A stretch of 38,384 nt of DNA, taken from the NCBI GenBank assembly GCA_012744475.1, contig JAAYBV010000054.1, positions 1-38,384 of the forward strand. Reading direction: 5' to 3'. The stretch comes from Phycisphaerae bacterium (lineage in GTDB: Bacteria; Planctomycetota; Phycisphaerae; Sedimentisphaerales; Anaerobacaceae). Positions within the stretch are counted from its first letter, which is position 1; each line of letters begins with the position of its first letter. The notes below the pieces were generated by a model. The model worked only from the letters and a program-made list of their open reading frames with translations. It did no database searches and had not been told where the DNA came from. Shown here piece after piece: positions 25,247 to 33,604 of this stretch. Position numbers and translations under genes: made by a program.

Positions 25247-26593
25247 TTATTGCCAGAGCGCTTCGATCTGCCGGACGGTCTCGTCCACCAGCGCCTGGCC
25301 CCCTTCGGGTCCGACGACGAACTTGTCGGCGCTGTATCCTCCGCCCTGGACGGCCTTTTCCGTCGGCAGGTAGCCGCAGTGTTGGCACGACAACTGGACC
25401 AGCAGGGTCATCGTCGCCGGGCTTCGGGCCTTCATGCGGATTCCGTAGTCGAGGTACAGCTCGAACGGATTCGTCGCCATGGCGACCTCGCCGAGCCGCA
25501 GCACGTGCAGCTCGACCGGGGCAATTGTGTCCGTCGTATAGAACGGCGCGTTGACAGAGCTGGCCGGCGGAATGTTCACCCGCGCGACAGCGTGTTTGAA
25601 AACGATATCAGTTTCGATGCGCCGCTGGACCAGGGGCAGCACATCCTGAACGGCGCCGACGATTCGCCGGGCGATCTCCTGGCGACGGGACAGGCCCCGT
25701 TGCTCGATCATGGTCTGCTCGGCGCGCGAGCGGAAGAGCAGATGCGGAGACAGGTCGCCCGCTGGGGCGCACTGAGGCAGCACGAACAGGTCCGGCGCGA
25801 TCTTGTTGTGAAGCTCCTGCCGCACATCGTGCCAGAAATCGGCGGAGACTTCGCTCAGGCCCTCGGTCTCCTGCGAGGTGCAGGCAATGTTTATGACCAC
25901 CCCCGTCGGCTTGCGGCTGCCGTCCCAGAAGAACAGCATCTCCACGCCGTGGTCCTCGTATCCTTCGATCCCGGAGAATTCGGGCCGGTTGGTGGCGCCG
26001 TACATCACCGCCGAGCCGTCGAAGTAGCGAGCGCGCCGGTTCATCCCCACCACCGCGTGCCCGAGCCCCCAGCTCATGCCGGCCGGTTTGCGCTTCTGCC
26101 ACGCCTGGGCCGCGACCTGCGCGACCTTCTCCGCGAAGAACGCCCCGTACTCGGATGCCTTCATCACTCCATCGTCCTCGCTTACATCGTACAGGTCGCC
26201 GAAGTCCTCGTCCGCGAAGCCCGGGCCTGTATGCGTGTGCGTGGCGTTCAAGGCCAGCTTGTTCGCGTCGAAGTCGGGCAGCTTTGTTTTGAGGAGGTCC
26301 CTTGCCTTGTCCAGCATCGACTTGCGGATGTAGAGCACGTCGCAGGACACGAGGATGGCCTGTTCGGATTGGCCCTCAGGCGTCTTCGTTTCGAGGGCCA
26401 GCGCGGTGGCCGTCAGTGGATCGAGGACCCGCTGCGAGATGCGTTTGTGCAGTTGCCCGACCAGCGCCACGGGCTTTTCCGGCGTGATGTCGATGGTGGA
26501 CCATCCGACGGACAGCGCGGCTTTGGCCGGTGCGGACAGGCTGCTGACGCACGACAACAAGGTTATTGCGCATATTCCAAAGCTCAATCTCAT
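25247..26593 (-). CDS. Neutral/alkaline ceramidase-like secreted protein, second copy
   Basis: The start is taken as the ATG at 26593, where AAAGGAG lies 12 bases upstream, a rather long spacing. The 448-residue product has a Sec signal (1-25, ending PAKAA). Ceramidase-type motifs are WSTIDITPEKPVALVGQ (31-47), the zinc-site NATHTHTGPG (116-125), GMNRRARY (183-190) and GDLSP (279-283), which matches the GDVSP nucleophile motif of neutral ceramidases (serine at 282). The second zinc histidine position, CHATT in the other copy, reads ACTSQ here. It therefore keeps the serine but may lack a metal ligand, the opposite of the gene at 3260-4708. Its substrate is unknown. Confidence 0.85.
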   Translation of the reverse strand: MRLSFGICAITLLSCVSSLSAPAKAALSVGWSTIDITPEKPVALVGQLHKRISQRVLDPLTATALALETKTPEGQSEQAILVSCDVLYIRKSMLDKARDLLKTKLPDFDANKLALNATHTHTGPGFADEDFGDLYDVSEDDGVMKASEYGAFFAEKVAQVAAQAWQKRKPAGMSWGLGHAVVGMNRRARYFDGSAVMYGATNRPEFSGIEGYEDHGVEMLFFWDGSRKPTGVVINIACTSQETEGLSEVSADFWHDVRQELHNKIAPDLFVLPQCAPAGDLSPHLLFRSRAEQTMIEQRGLSRRQEIARRIVGAVQDVLPLVQRRIETDIVFKHAVARVNIPPASSVNAPFYTTDTIAPVELHVLRLGEVAMATNPFELYLDYGIRMKARSPATMTLLVQLSCQHCGYLPTEKAVQGGGYSADKFVVGPEGGQALVDETVRQIEALWQ

Positions 26594-26637
26594 GGATCGC
26601 ACACGCTCCTTTCGCCTCTTTGTGCAAAACGCCTCTG

Positions 26638-27960
26638 TCACAGATGCCACGGGCTTCTCATGGGCCGATTCAGCATCCGGCTGGCCTGCGGGTCGTCGAT
26701 GAAGTCTTCCTTCGCGGGGTCCCATCGCAGCTTGCGACCCAGACGCGTGCAGATGTCCGTCAGGTGACAGATCGTGTCCGTACGCACAGCGACGTCGATG
26801 GGACAGATCGTGCCGCCGCGCGTCTTGACCGCGTCGAGGAAGTCACGCTGGTGCCCCTTGCTTTCGGGCAGGTGAATCCCGTCCGGCCCGATGGTCGAGG
26901 TCAGCAGCGACTCGGGTTCGGCCCAGAGCCCCTCGCGCGTGATGTGCACCCATCCTTCCGTGCCCTGGAAGGTCACGCCGTGCTTGTACTGCGCCTCGTC
27001 CATGTAGATCATCTTCACACCGTCGGCGTAGGTGTGCGTTACCTTCCAGCTCGTGGCGCAGTCCGTCAGGCCATCGGCGGGAAAGACGCCTGTGCCCTCG
27101 ATCTCGACCGGGCCGGTGTCGTCGGTGCCGTGACCCCACTGGCCGATGTCCACATGGTGGACGCCCCAGTAACCCCCGATGCCGCCCAGACAGTAATCGG
27201 CGATGTGATACCAGATCGAATAGCTTTCTTTTTGCGTCCAGGGACGACATCGCTGGTAGGTGTAGGGCGCCCACGGCGCCGGGCCCAGCCACAGGTCATA
27301 GTCCAGACCCTCCGGGACCGGCTGCGTCGGCTGATTGGGAAAGACGAAATCGTAAGGCACGCCCACCTGGATCGTGTGCAGCTTGCCGATGCGACCGTTG
27401 CGCACCAGTTCGCAGCCGAAGCGGAAGTTCCGGTCGGATCGCTGCTGTGTTCCCCACTGAAAGACCGTGCCATACTTGTGACAGGCCCGCTGGAGTGCCT
27501 TGTCCCAGGCCAGGCTCAGGCCCAGGGCCTTCTCGGTGTACATGTCCTTGCCGTTGCGGGCCGCCTCCAGCGACACGAGCACGTGCCAGTGGTCCGGCGT
27601 CGCAATGCAGACCGCGTCGATGTCGCGGCGCCCGCACACCTCGCGAAAGTCGTTGTACATGGCGCAGTCGGAGTTGCCGTAGCGCTGATCGACGGTCTGC
27701 TTGGCTCGCTGGCGCTGGCTCGCCCGGACGTCGCAGACGGCGACCGCCTGCACGTCCTTCTGGCCCAGGAACGCTCCCATCAGGCCGGAGCCCTGAATTC
27801 CGAGGCCGATGAAACCCATTGTGATTCGCTCGCTCGGCGCGACAGCGCCGGCCGACCCCATCGCCGACGGCGGAACGAAGTACGGAATGACCCCAGCCCC
27901 TGCGATGGTTGCAGCGCCTCTGAGAAACTGACGACGTGAACACCTGTTTTCCGAAGACAT
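26638..27960 (-). CDS. Tat-exported Gfo/Idh/MocA-family protein (EKA variant)
   Basis: I chose the ATG at 27960, after GAGAGG with 7-base spacing. The frame is open further upstream, but only through repeats. The 440-residue product has a Tat signal (CSRRQFLRG, 7-15), Rossmann motif GFIGLGIQGSG (49-59), and EKA (143-145) where EKP is usual. In the DxxxH region it has YWGVHHVD, so the aspartate is lost. The layout with WLGPAPW and a YMDEAQYKHGVTFQGTEGW segment is common in a large planctomycete subgroup. It lies 44 bases upstream of the second ceramidase-like gene and is probably co-transcribed with it. An exported sugar dehydrogenase-like role is likely but the substrate is unknown. Confidence 0.92.
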   Translation of the reverse strand: MSSENRCSRRQFLRGAATIAGAGVIPYFVPPSAMGSAGAVAPSERITMGFIGLGIQGSGLMGAFLGQKDVQAVAVCDVRASQRQRAKQTVDQRYGNSDCAMYNDFREVCGRRDIDAVCIATPDHWHVLVSLEAARNGKDMYTEKALGLSLAWDKALQRACHKYGTVFQWGTQQRSDRNFRFGCELVRNGRIGKLHTIQVGVPYDFVFPNQPTQPVPEGLDYDLWLGPAPWAPYTYQRCRPWTQKESYSIWYHIADYCLGGIGGYWGVHHVDIGQWGHGTDDTGPVEIEGTGVFPADGLTDCATSWKVTHTYADGVKMIYMDEAQYKHGVTFQGTEGWVHITREGLWAEPESLLTSTIGPDGIHLPESKGHQRDFLDAVKTRGGTICPIDVAVRTDTICHLTDICTRLGRKLRWDPAKEDFIDDPQASRMLNRPMRSPWHL

Positions 27961-27990
27961 GCCCGATCCTCTCGAATTGGCCACGAAGAC

Positions 27991-28023
27991 GTAGGGTCCC
28001 GGCACGCCGGGATTGCACACCAA
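27991..28023. repeat. GTAGGGTCCCGG-type palindromic repeat, copy 1
   Basis: A 33-base element starting GTAGGGTCCCGG, with a CCCGGC/GCCGGG palindrome and the end GCACACCAA. It matches the reverse complement of 35278-35310 except for the two-base palindrome centre and one further base. It lies in the 5' leader of the Gfo/Idh gene that starts at 27960. Confidence 0.85.
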
Positions 28024-28028
28024 ATCGA

Positions 28029-28084
28029 CTTCAAACTTCAAACTTGAAACTTCACACTTCAAACCTCACGCTTGGAACTTCACC
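28029..28084. repeat. Heptamer array, CTTCAAA type, overlapping a stop codon
   Basis: Eight consecutive 7-base units: CTTCAAA, CTTCAAA, CTTGAAA, CTTCACA, CTTCAAA, CCTCACG, CTTGGAA, CTTCACC. The last unit covers the stop codon of the DUF748 gene (28080-28082). It fills most of the gap between that gene and the next minus-strand start. Confidence 0.85.
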
Positions 28085-31000
28085 TCGCCTTGCTCTTGGA
28101 GAGCGTAAGGGTGATCCGGCCTGCGGGATCGCCGGCTTCCGTGAAGCGGGGTGGCACGAACGTGACGCGTCCGGATGCCTCCGGTCCGTCTGCGGCCGGC
28201 TCGATCGCCAGAAGCGCCGCCACCGTTTCGATGCGCGCCTTGCCAATGGCAATGCAGGCATCCTGCGTGCGTCTTCTTACGGCGTACTCCGAGCCGGGAC
28301 GCATCGTCTCGAGGAGATTGTCCAGAGCCTGCTCGATCAGACCCAGTTGTGTCTCGGCCTGTTGCAACTGCCTTGTCCTGGTCGTTACGTTCCCGCGGGA
28401 GCCTGCGGCATAGGCCGCACGAGTCTGGCCTGCCAGTTCGTCTCTGCGTCGCCTCAGTTCGGTCCTTTCCTGGCGCAGCTTCGCCAACAGGGCCTTCGTC
28501 TGGGGCTCTGACAGGTTGACCAGGCCGGCGGCCTTTTCGATGTCTGCGGCGCCCAGGTGGTGGCGAACCGTAACCGCCAGGTCTCGTTCATTGCGCAGAC
28601 GCTCGGCGATCTGCGCCAGCTCTGCGGCCTGGTGATCGGAAAGCATGGTGATGCCGGCGGCATACTCCACGACGTAGGTTTCCGCGCCGCTGGTTTCCTC
28701 CTTGTCCCCGCCCAGGATATTGCCGATCGTTCCGGCGACCCGGTAGGGAGAACCTGCTACGGCGCCGGCGATGAGGGTCGCGGCCGCTCCCACGGCCGCC
28801 TGCGTAATCTGGCCGCGCGAGAGGCCGTCCTCGCCGATCTTGAACGACAGCGGCAGCCGAATGGACCCGCCCGCGTCCCGCAGAATGAAGAGCACCGTGT
28901 CCAGAGACGCCGGCAAAGTCAGAAGCTGCGCCAGAAAGCCATCGGGCGGCTCCGTCAGCGACAGGTCCGTAAAGACCAGCCGGGCCCGCGTCGAAAGAGG
29001 CTGATCCTTGTGGAACCGCATGTCGACGCTGGCGTCGAAAACGCCTTTGCGCAGGGTCACCCCGCTCTCGCTGGCCACGCCCCTGAAATTGACCAGCTCC
29101 AGTCCGCTCAGGCCGGCCTTCACCCAGCCGTCGGGACGCGGATAGAGGGTCAGGCGTCCGGTGGCCGACAGCTCCTGGAACAGCAGGCGATTCTCCATCG
29201 TCGAAGGCTCCGAGGAGTCCTCGATGTCCGCCAGAGGCAAATCGGCCGGCTCCTCGGAGGCGGATGCGGAGCTGCGCCTCGTCTGCGGCAACGGCACCTC
29301 CCCGGCCGTCGCAATCACGTTGAATCGCATCGGGGTCTTGACATCGGCGCCGGCTGTGGCGAATCCGCGAACCTCCACGTCCAGGCCCTTCAGTGGTACG
29401 TACATCGGGGGCTCGACCGTGTTGTCGACGAGAGCGAAATCGACGCCCGTCACCAGGAGCTGATCGACGCGCAGGTCGAACGCGGATTGTGGATTGTGGA
29501 TTGGCGATTGCGGATTGGCCGACGCGACCGCATTCGCATCGGCGGATCGCCCCTTCGCGGTCGTTTTCCAGGTCATTCCGAGCAGATGCCATCCGTCCGT
29601 TTCCCGCCGGATCGCCCCCTGCGGATTCACCAGGCCGATCTCCTTGACGTGAACGCTGCCGCTGTTCAAATCCACTTTTGGCGCCACGATCCGCAGTTCC
29701 TCGACTCCCGCCAGCACGGTGTCCGTCTGCGCGTCACGGAAGGCCATCGCCTTGACCCACGCATCTACGCCAAAAGGTCTGCTGAAGTCGAATTCTGCGA
29801 CGTCGCGTCGCTCCACGTGCAGCGTCAATTGCGCGGTCCCGGAGAACCTGCCGGTGTGCAGGTTGTTGGCATCCACTGCGCTGCGGACCTCCGGCAGGAT
29901 GGAAACCAATCCCGGGCCTTGGATCTGCGTGATGTCCCACTCGGCGAGAATCTGGGGCTGGGCGACGAAGGGAGACACCTCGATCTTCAGCGCCAGAGAC
30001 TCGGTCAAAGGCTCAATCTGGCCGTGGACATCGATCTTGACGGGCGGATTGGTGTCCGGCTCATCGCCAAGGAGCTTGACGGTCTCGGTATTGGCCACCT
30101 TCAAATTCGAGATGACCAAGGGTGTCGCCGCCGGCCTGGCGGCATCCTTCACGGTGAGTTTGCTGGCCTCCAACGACAATCGATCGAGGACAACCAGCGG
30201 CAGCCGCCGGGCCTTCCGTGCGACGGCGCTCGCAAGGCCCGGCGCCTGATCGGGCACGGTCTGTTGGGCCGCCGGCGGTTCCTCGCTGGCAGAAGGTGTG
30301 AGACCCCGCTGTTCATCCGTCGTGCCAGACGCGTCGGTGGGGGCCGACTCAGAAGCGCCAAAGTCAAATCCGAGCAGGCTCATCAGGCCGGAAGCCTTGC
30401 GTTCGACGGTGGCCTCCAGACCCTGGAGCGATACCTGCTCGATGGAGATCAGGTGTGCGTTCGGGTCGAAGCGATCGACGGCCAGTTCGGCCGAATCGAA
30501 TCGCAGGAAAGGCTCCGGCTCGGAATCCCCGCGGTAATCGACATCGGTTGCGCTGGCGCGGATGCGCCGGCCCCCTTCGGGATGCGCGGTCAGCTCGCCG
30601 GTGACTCGGGCGTGGAGTTGCCCTTGCTCCAGGGCCGGTCTGACGGCCGGCGGCAGGTAGCTCAGCAACGGTCCTGCATTGACGCCTGCCGCGTCCAGCG
30701 TCAGGTCGGCTCCCTGTTTTGACGGCGTTGTCTGAAGCTGTCCGGTCACGGTGGCCTTCTGCACGATGCCGGGGGCCCTGACGGTTGCGCTGATCGTCGT
30801 CGGAGGCGATTCAACTCCGAGGGCAAGCTCGCTCAGGGCGAGGTCGATCCCCACAGACTGGGATACCGCCGGCGTCACGGCGTGATCGGACCACTGAATC
30901 TGGGCGCCTTTCATTTCCAGCCGACCCACACGCACGGGCCGGACCGGCTCTGGCGAGGCCTCTGTCTCGGTCTTCTGCCCCCGGACGATACGCAGGCCCG

Positions 31001-33587
31001 CGCAGGCAAATACGCCGGATTCGTCGCGCGACAGCATCAGCCGTGGACGCTCGAGCATGATGCGCTCCACCTGGAAACCTGTGGCGGCCAGATGGAGCTG
31101 TGCGATGTCGATCTGGTCAAGTCCTGCCAACTCGGCCGCGCCGTCCCTGACAGCCGCATCGCGGATCGTCGCCGAGCAATGGAGCCCGTCGATTCCCCAT
31201 GTGATGCGTCCCTTCGTCCGGGCGGCCACACTGCCTTCTGTCATGACAGACTCGGTCCCAAGAGCCGCAAGGTAAGGCGCCATCGCCACCAGAGCCAGAC
31301 CTTCGCCACGCAGGTCCAGGTCGAAGGACAGCCCGGCCGGCTCGGGCGCAACCGAGCCGCTCAACTGGACGGTCTCGATGGTTCCCGGACTGCGCAGCCA
31401 TGCCTTCACCGATGCCGGCGATGCAGCGTTGGGATCACCTCCCAGGACAAGGTTCGTCAGTTCAAAGCCAAGGTCCGGCACCGCGATCGTCTTGGCGGGC
31501 GTGACCATCCGATCCACAAAAGTCAGTTCATTGTCGTGCCAGCTCAACCGCCCGATCTCAATCGGGGCGGTCTTCGTCCGATGTGCGCCGAGAGTCGATG
31601 GGGTCCGGATCTCTTGGACTGCCTCCATGCTCTCGGCTTGGTGCGGCGCTGGCTCGGACGTGCGGCCGACGAGGCGAAAGCCCAGAGTGGCCAAGCAGCC
31701 TTCTCTGTCCCGCGCGACCGCCAGACGCTGTCCGGAGATCTCAACCTGATCGATGCGCGTTGCCCCGGTAACCGGGTCGATACTGGCCCCTTGAACGCCG
31801 ATGGTCTTGAGGCCGAACAGCTCTTCGGTGTCCTGCAAGTGGATATTCGTGATGGCCCCGGACGCCCCGATGGGTTCATTCGGCTGATTGGTGAACGTCG
31901 CGTTCACGTCACACGAGAATGTCCCGCCGGTGTAGAGAGACTCCAGGCCGAGCCCTTCGAGATACGGCTGCAAGGCGTCCGGGCGGATTCCCGTGCCAGA
32001 GATCTTGAGCGCTGCGCTGCCCTGGGAAGACGACAGAACCACGGTCCCCTGGGTCTGGAGGCTCTCGACGACGCCCGGCGCCCCCAAACGAGCGGTCAGC
32101 GTCAATCCTTCCTGATCGGAGGCGGCGCTGCGGACCGTCACGTCGTTGAGGTCCAGCGCCAGATCGGCCTGTGGTGACACCGACTGATCGTGAAGCACCA
32201 GTCGCACGTCCCGCACCTCCACGCTGTCGAGCGACCACGCAAAGCCGTCGCTGGTCGCTGGTCGCTGGTCACTCGGGCCACTCGTCGGCTCCGGCCGCGG
32301 GCGCCGGGTGAACTGGAAACCGCCGACCGAAAGCGCGCCGGCCGGCCTCCTCCAGGCGTGGAACGCGCCCCCACGGATCTGTATCCGTCCCGCCCGAATG
32401 GCGCCCGAGTCCGCCACGTTCGCGTCGACCGCCGCGTGCTCCAGAACGAAATGCTCCGCGCCGTCAATCGTCACGGTCGTGTTCTTCGATTCGAGCTGAA
32501 CCTGGAGTGTGGCAGACGAAGGGGCCGCCGCGATCTCGTTCGACGAAAGTGTCTCGTCGATCACCGGGCCTGCATCGTTGGCGTCCATCACCTCGATCCC
32601 CTGGACGCGGACGGATCCGCTGCAGGACAGCGCCAGATTGCGCGCATCGGGAACGAGTCCCAGATCGGCCAGGTAATCCTTCACCGCGTCGGGATGCAGA
32701 CCCTGGAGGGCGACGTGGACTTCCGCCAGGAGGTCGCGCCCTTCGGCCGAGCCGGTCCCGTCGATCTGAAGCTGGTCCAGCACGGGAGGAGACGACAGGA
32801 GGATCTGGAACCGTGTCTTGCGTTTGTCGGATCGGAGGTCGGAAAGACGCACGTTCAGATCCAACTGCGTCTCAAAGACCGGCTCCACAGTCTCGTCTCG
32901 AAACTGCAACTGCACGTGCTGAAGTCTCAGCGCATCCATCTGGAGCGGCGGCGTCAGATCGATCTGCCCCGGCGACGCCGCGGTCGGGGCCGCCGCGGTA
33001 TCGGTCGGCTGTGCCGCCTTGCTGCGCTGGCGCAGGACGGTCAGCAGGGTCCGCAGTTGGGGAAACGTCCCATCCTGGGCCCGGGTCAGATTGATGTCCA
33101 TTCCGTCGATCTCGACGCGGCGGACGATGAGCCGACGTGTAAACAACGTCACCAGAGAGACCGCCGCCCGGCAGTACTCAACATCCGCAAATGGCGTGTT
33201 GGCGTCGGTCGGCACGAGAACCAGATGCCACAGTTCTGCGTCTCCGGTGAGCAGGGAGAGATTCAACCGTTCATAGCGCGCATTCAGGCCGTACTGCTCC
33301 ATCGTCTTGTCGATGATCCACGGCAGAGACAACCACAGCGCGATGCGGAGGACCACAATCACGGCGGCCAGGATTACACCGGCCCAGAACAGACGCCGGA
33401 GCCAACGGTGATGGTGGCCCGCCTCTTGTTCGATCCGCTGCTGGGGTGGTCCGCCGGCGGGCTGATCCGTTTCCGATCCGCCTGTGGCGGGGGCGGCTAC
33501 GGGCGAATAGTTATTCGCCCCTACCGCGGCCTGCCGCTTGTCCGGATGGTCCGAGAATGACTTGCGTTTTCTGTCTTTGTGCCGCAC
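28080..33587 (-). CDS. Giant DUF748/AsmA-like envelope protein
   Basis: The start is GTG at 33587 with AGGAG 6 bases upstream. The 1835-residue protein has a cytoplasmic tail (1-64), one membrane helix (about 65-86) and a very long extracytoplasmic region. The first part (ARYERLNLSLLTGDAELWHLVL, VRRVEIDGMDINLTR) and the repeated pattern of about 150-250 residues with VEIDGxx-like strands match DUF748/AsmA proteins. Near the C-terminus are LPLSFKIGEDG, a glycine/alanine-rich hydrophobic stretch, and a coiled-coil-like segment (KLRQERTELRRRRDELAGQ). Related AsmA-like proteins form lipid-conducting bridges between membranes; here that is inference. The tail carries two repeat-encoded peptides, GANNYSP (23-29) and ATGGSE. 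It lies 17 bases after the lipoprotein gene. Confidence 0.88.
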   Translation of the reverse strand: MRHKDRKRKSFSDHPDKRQAAVGANNYSPVAAPATGGSETDQPAGGPPQQRIEQEAGHHHRWLRRLFWAGVILAAVIVVLRIALWLSLPWIIDKTMEQYGLNARYERLNLSLLTGDAELWHLVLVPTDANTPFADVEYCRAAVSLVTLFTRRLIVRRVEIDGMDINLTRAQDGTFPQLRTLLTVLRQRSKAAQPTDTAAAPTAASPGQIDLTPPLQMDALRLQHVQLQFRDETVEPVFETQLDLNVRLSDLRSDKRKTRFQILLSSPPVLDQLQIDGTGSAEGRDLLAEVHVALQGLHPDAVKDYLADLGLVPDARNLALSCSGSVRVQGIEVMDANDAGPVIDETLSSNEIAAAPSSATLQVQLESKNTTVTIDGAEHFVLEHAAVDANVADSGAIRAGRIQIRGGAFHAWRRPAGALSVGGFQFTRRPRPEPTSGPSDQRPATSDGFAWSLDSVEVRDVRLVLHDQSVSPQADLALDLNDVTVRSAASDQEGLTLTARLGAPGVVESLQTQGTVVLSSSQGSAALKISGTGIRPDALQPYLEGLGLESLYTGGTFSCDVNATFTNQPNEPIGASGAITNIHLQDTEELFGLKTIGVQGASIDPVTGATRIDQVEISGQRLAVARDREGCLATLGFRLVGRTSEPAPHQAESMEAVQEIRTPSTLGAHRTKTAPIEIGRLSWHDNELTFVDRMVTPAKTIAVPDLGFELTNLVLGGDPNAASPASVKAWLRSPGTIETVQLSGSVAPEPAGLSFDLDLRGEGLALVAMAPYLAALGTESVMTEGSVAARTKGRITWGIDGLHCSATIRDAAVRDGAAELAGLDQIDIAQLHLAATGFQVERIMLERPRLMLSRDESGVFACAGLRIVRGQKTETEASPEPVRPVRVGRLEMKGAQIQWSDHAVTPAVSQSVGIDLALSELALGVESPPTTISATVRAPGIVQKATVTGQLQTTPSKQGADLTLDAAGVNAGPLLSYLPPAVRPALEQGQLHARVTGELTAHPEGGRRIRASATDVDYRGDSEPEPFLRFDSAELAVDRFDPNAHLISIEQVSLQGLEATVERKASGLMSLLGFDFGASESAPTDASGTTDEQRGLTPSASEEPPAAQQTVPDQAPGLASAVARKARRLPLVVLDRLSLEASKLTVKDAARPAATPLVISNLKVANTETVKLLGDEPDTNPPVKIDVHGQIEPLTESLALKIEVSPFVAQPQILAEWDITQIQGPGLVSILPEVRSAVDANNLHTGRFSGTAQLTLHVERRDVAEFDFSRPFGVDAWVKAMAFRDAQTDTVLAGVEELRIVAPKVDLNSGSVHVKEIGLVNPQGAIRRETDGWHLLGMTWKTTAKGRSADANAVASANPQSPIHNPQSAFDLRVDQLLVTGVDFALVDNTVEPPMYVPLKGLDVEVRGFATAGADVKTPMRFNVIATAGEVPLPQTRRSSASASEEPADLPLADIEDSSEPSTMENRLLFQELSATGRLTLYPRPDGWVKAGLSGLELVNFRGVASESGVTLRKGVFDASVDMRFHKDQPLSTRARLVFTDLSLTEPPDGFLAQLLTLPASLDTVLFILRDAGGSIRLPLSFKIGEDGLSRGQITQAAVGAAATLIAGAVAGSPYRVAGTIGNILGGDKEETSGAETYVVEYAAGITMLSDHQAAELAQIAERLRNERDLAVTVRHHLGAADIEKAAGLVNLSEPQTKALLAKLRQERTELRRRRDELAGQTRAAYAAGSRGNVTTRTRQLQQAETQLGLIEQALDNLLETMRPGSEYAVRRRTQDACIAIGKARIETVAALLAIEPAADGPEASGRVTFVPPRFTEAGDPAGRITLTLSKSKAR
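33478..33490. repeat. CCGCC-NNN-GGCGG palindrome inside a coding sequence
   Basis: CCGCC and GGCGG arms enclose TGT. In the frame of the DUF748 gene it encodes ATGGSE, in the cytoplasmic tail and 10 bases from a GANNYSP palindrome. The same family is at 34545-34557 (coding) and 35210-35228 (intergenic). Confidence 0.75.
33501..33520. repeat. GANNYSP-type palindrome inside a coding sequence
   Basis: GGGCGAAT / ATTCGCCC arms enclose AGTT. In the frame of the DUF748 gene it encodes residues 23-29, GANNYSP, before the membrane helix. Confidence 0.9.
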
Positions 33588-33604
33588 GGGATGCTCCTGT
33601 GATT

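Noticed and set aside
27961-28062. N-terminal extension of the Gfo/Idh protein (34 residues before the Tat signal)
   Set aside because: It is encoded by the 33-base repeat and part of the heptamer array, and would bury the Tat signal; the ATG at 27960 has its own binding site.
28557-30722. A 721-codon plus-strand open frame opposite the DUF748 gene
   Set aside because: No recognisable motif; composition is that of a shadow frame, while the minus-strand frame is continuous for 1835 codons with membrane helix and family features.
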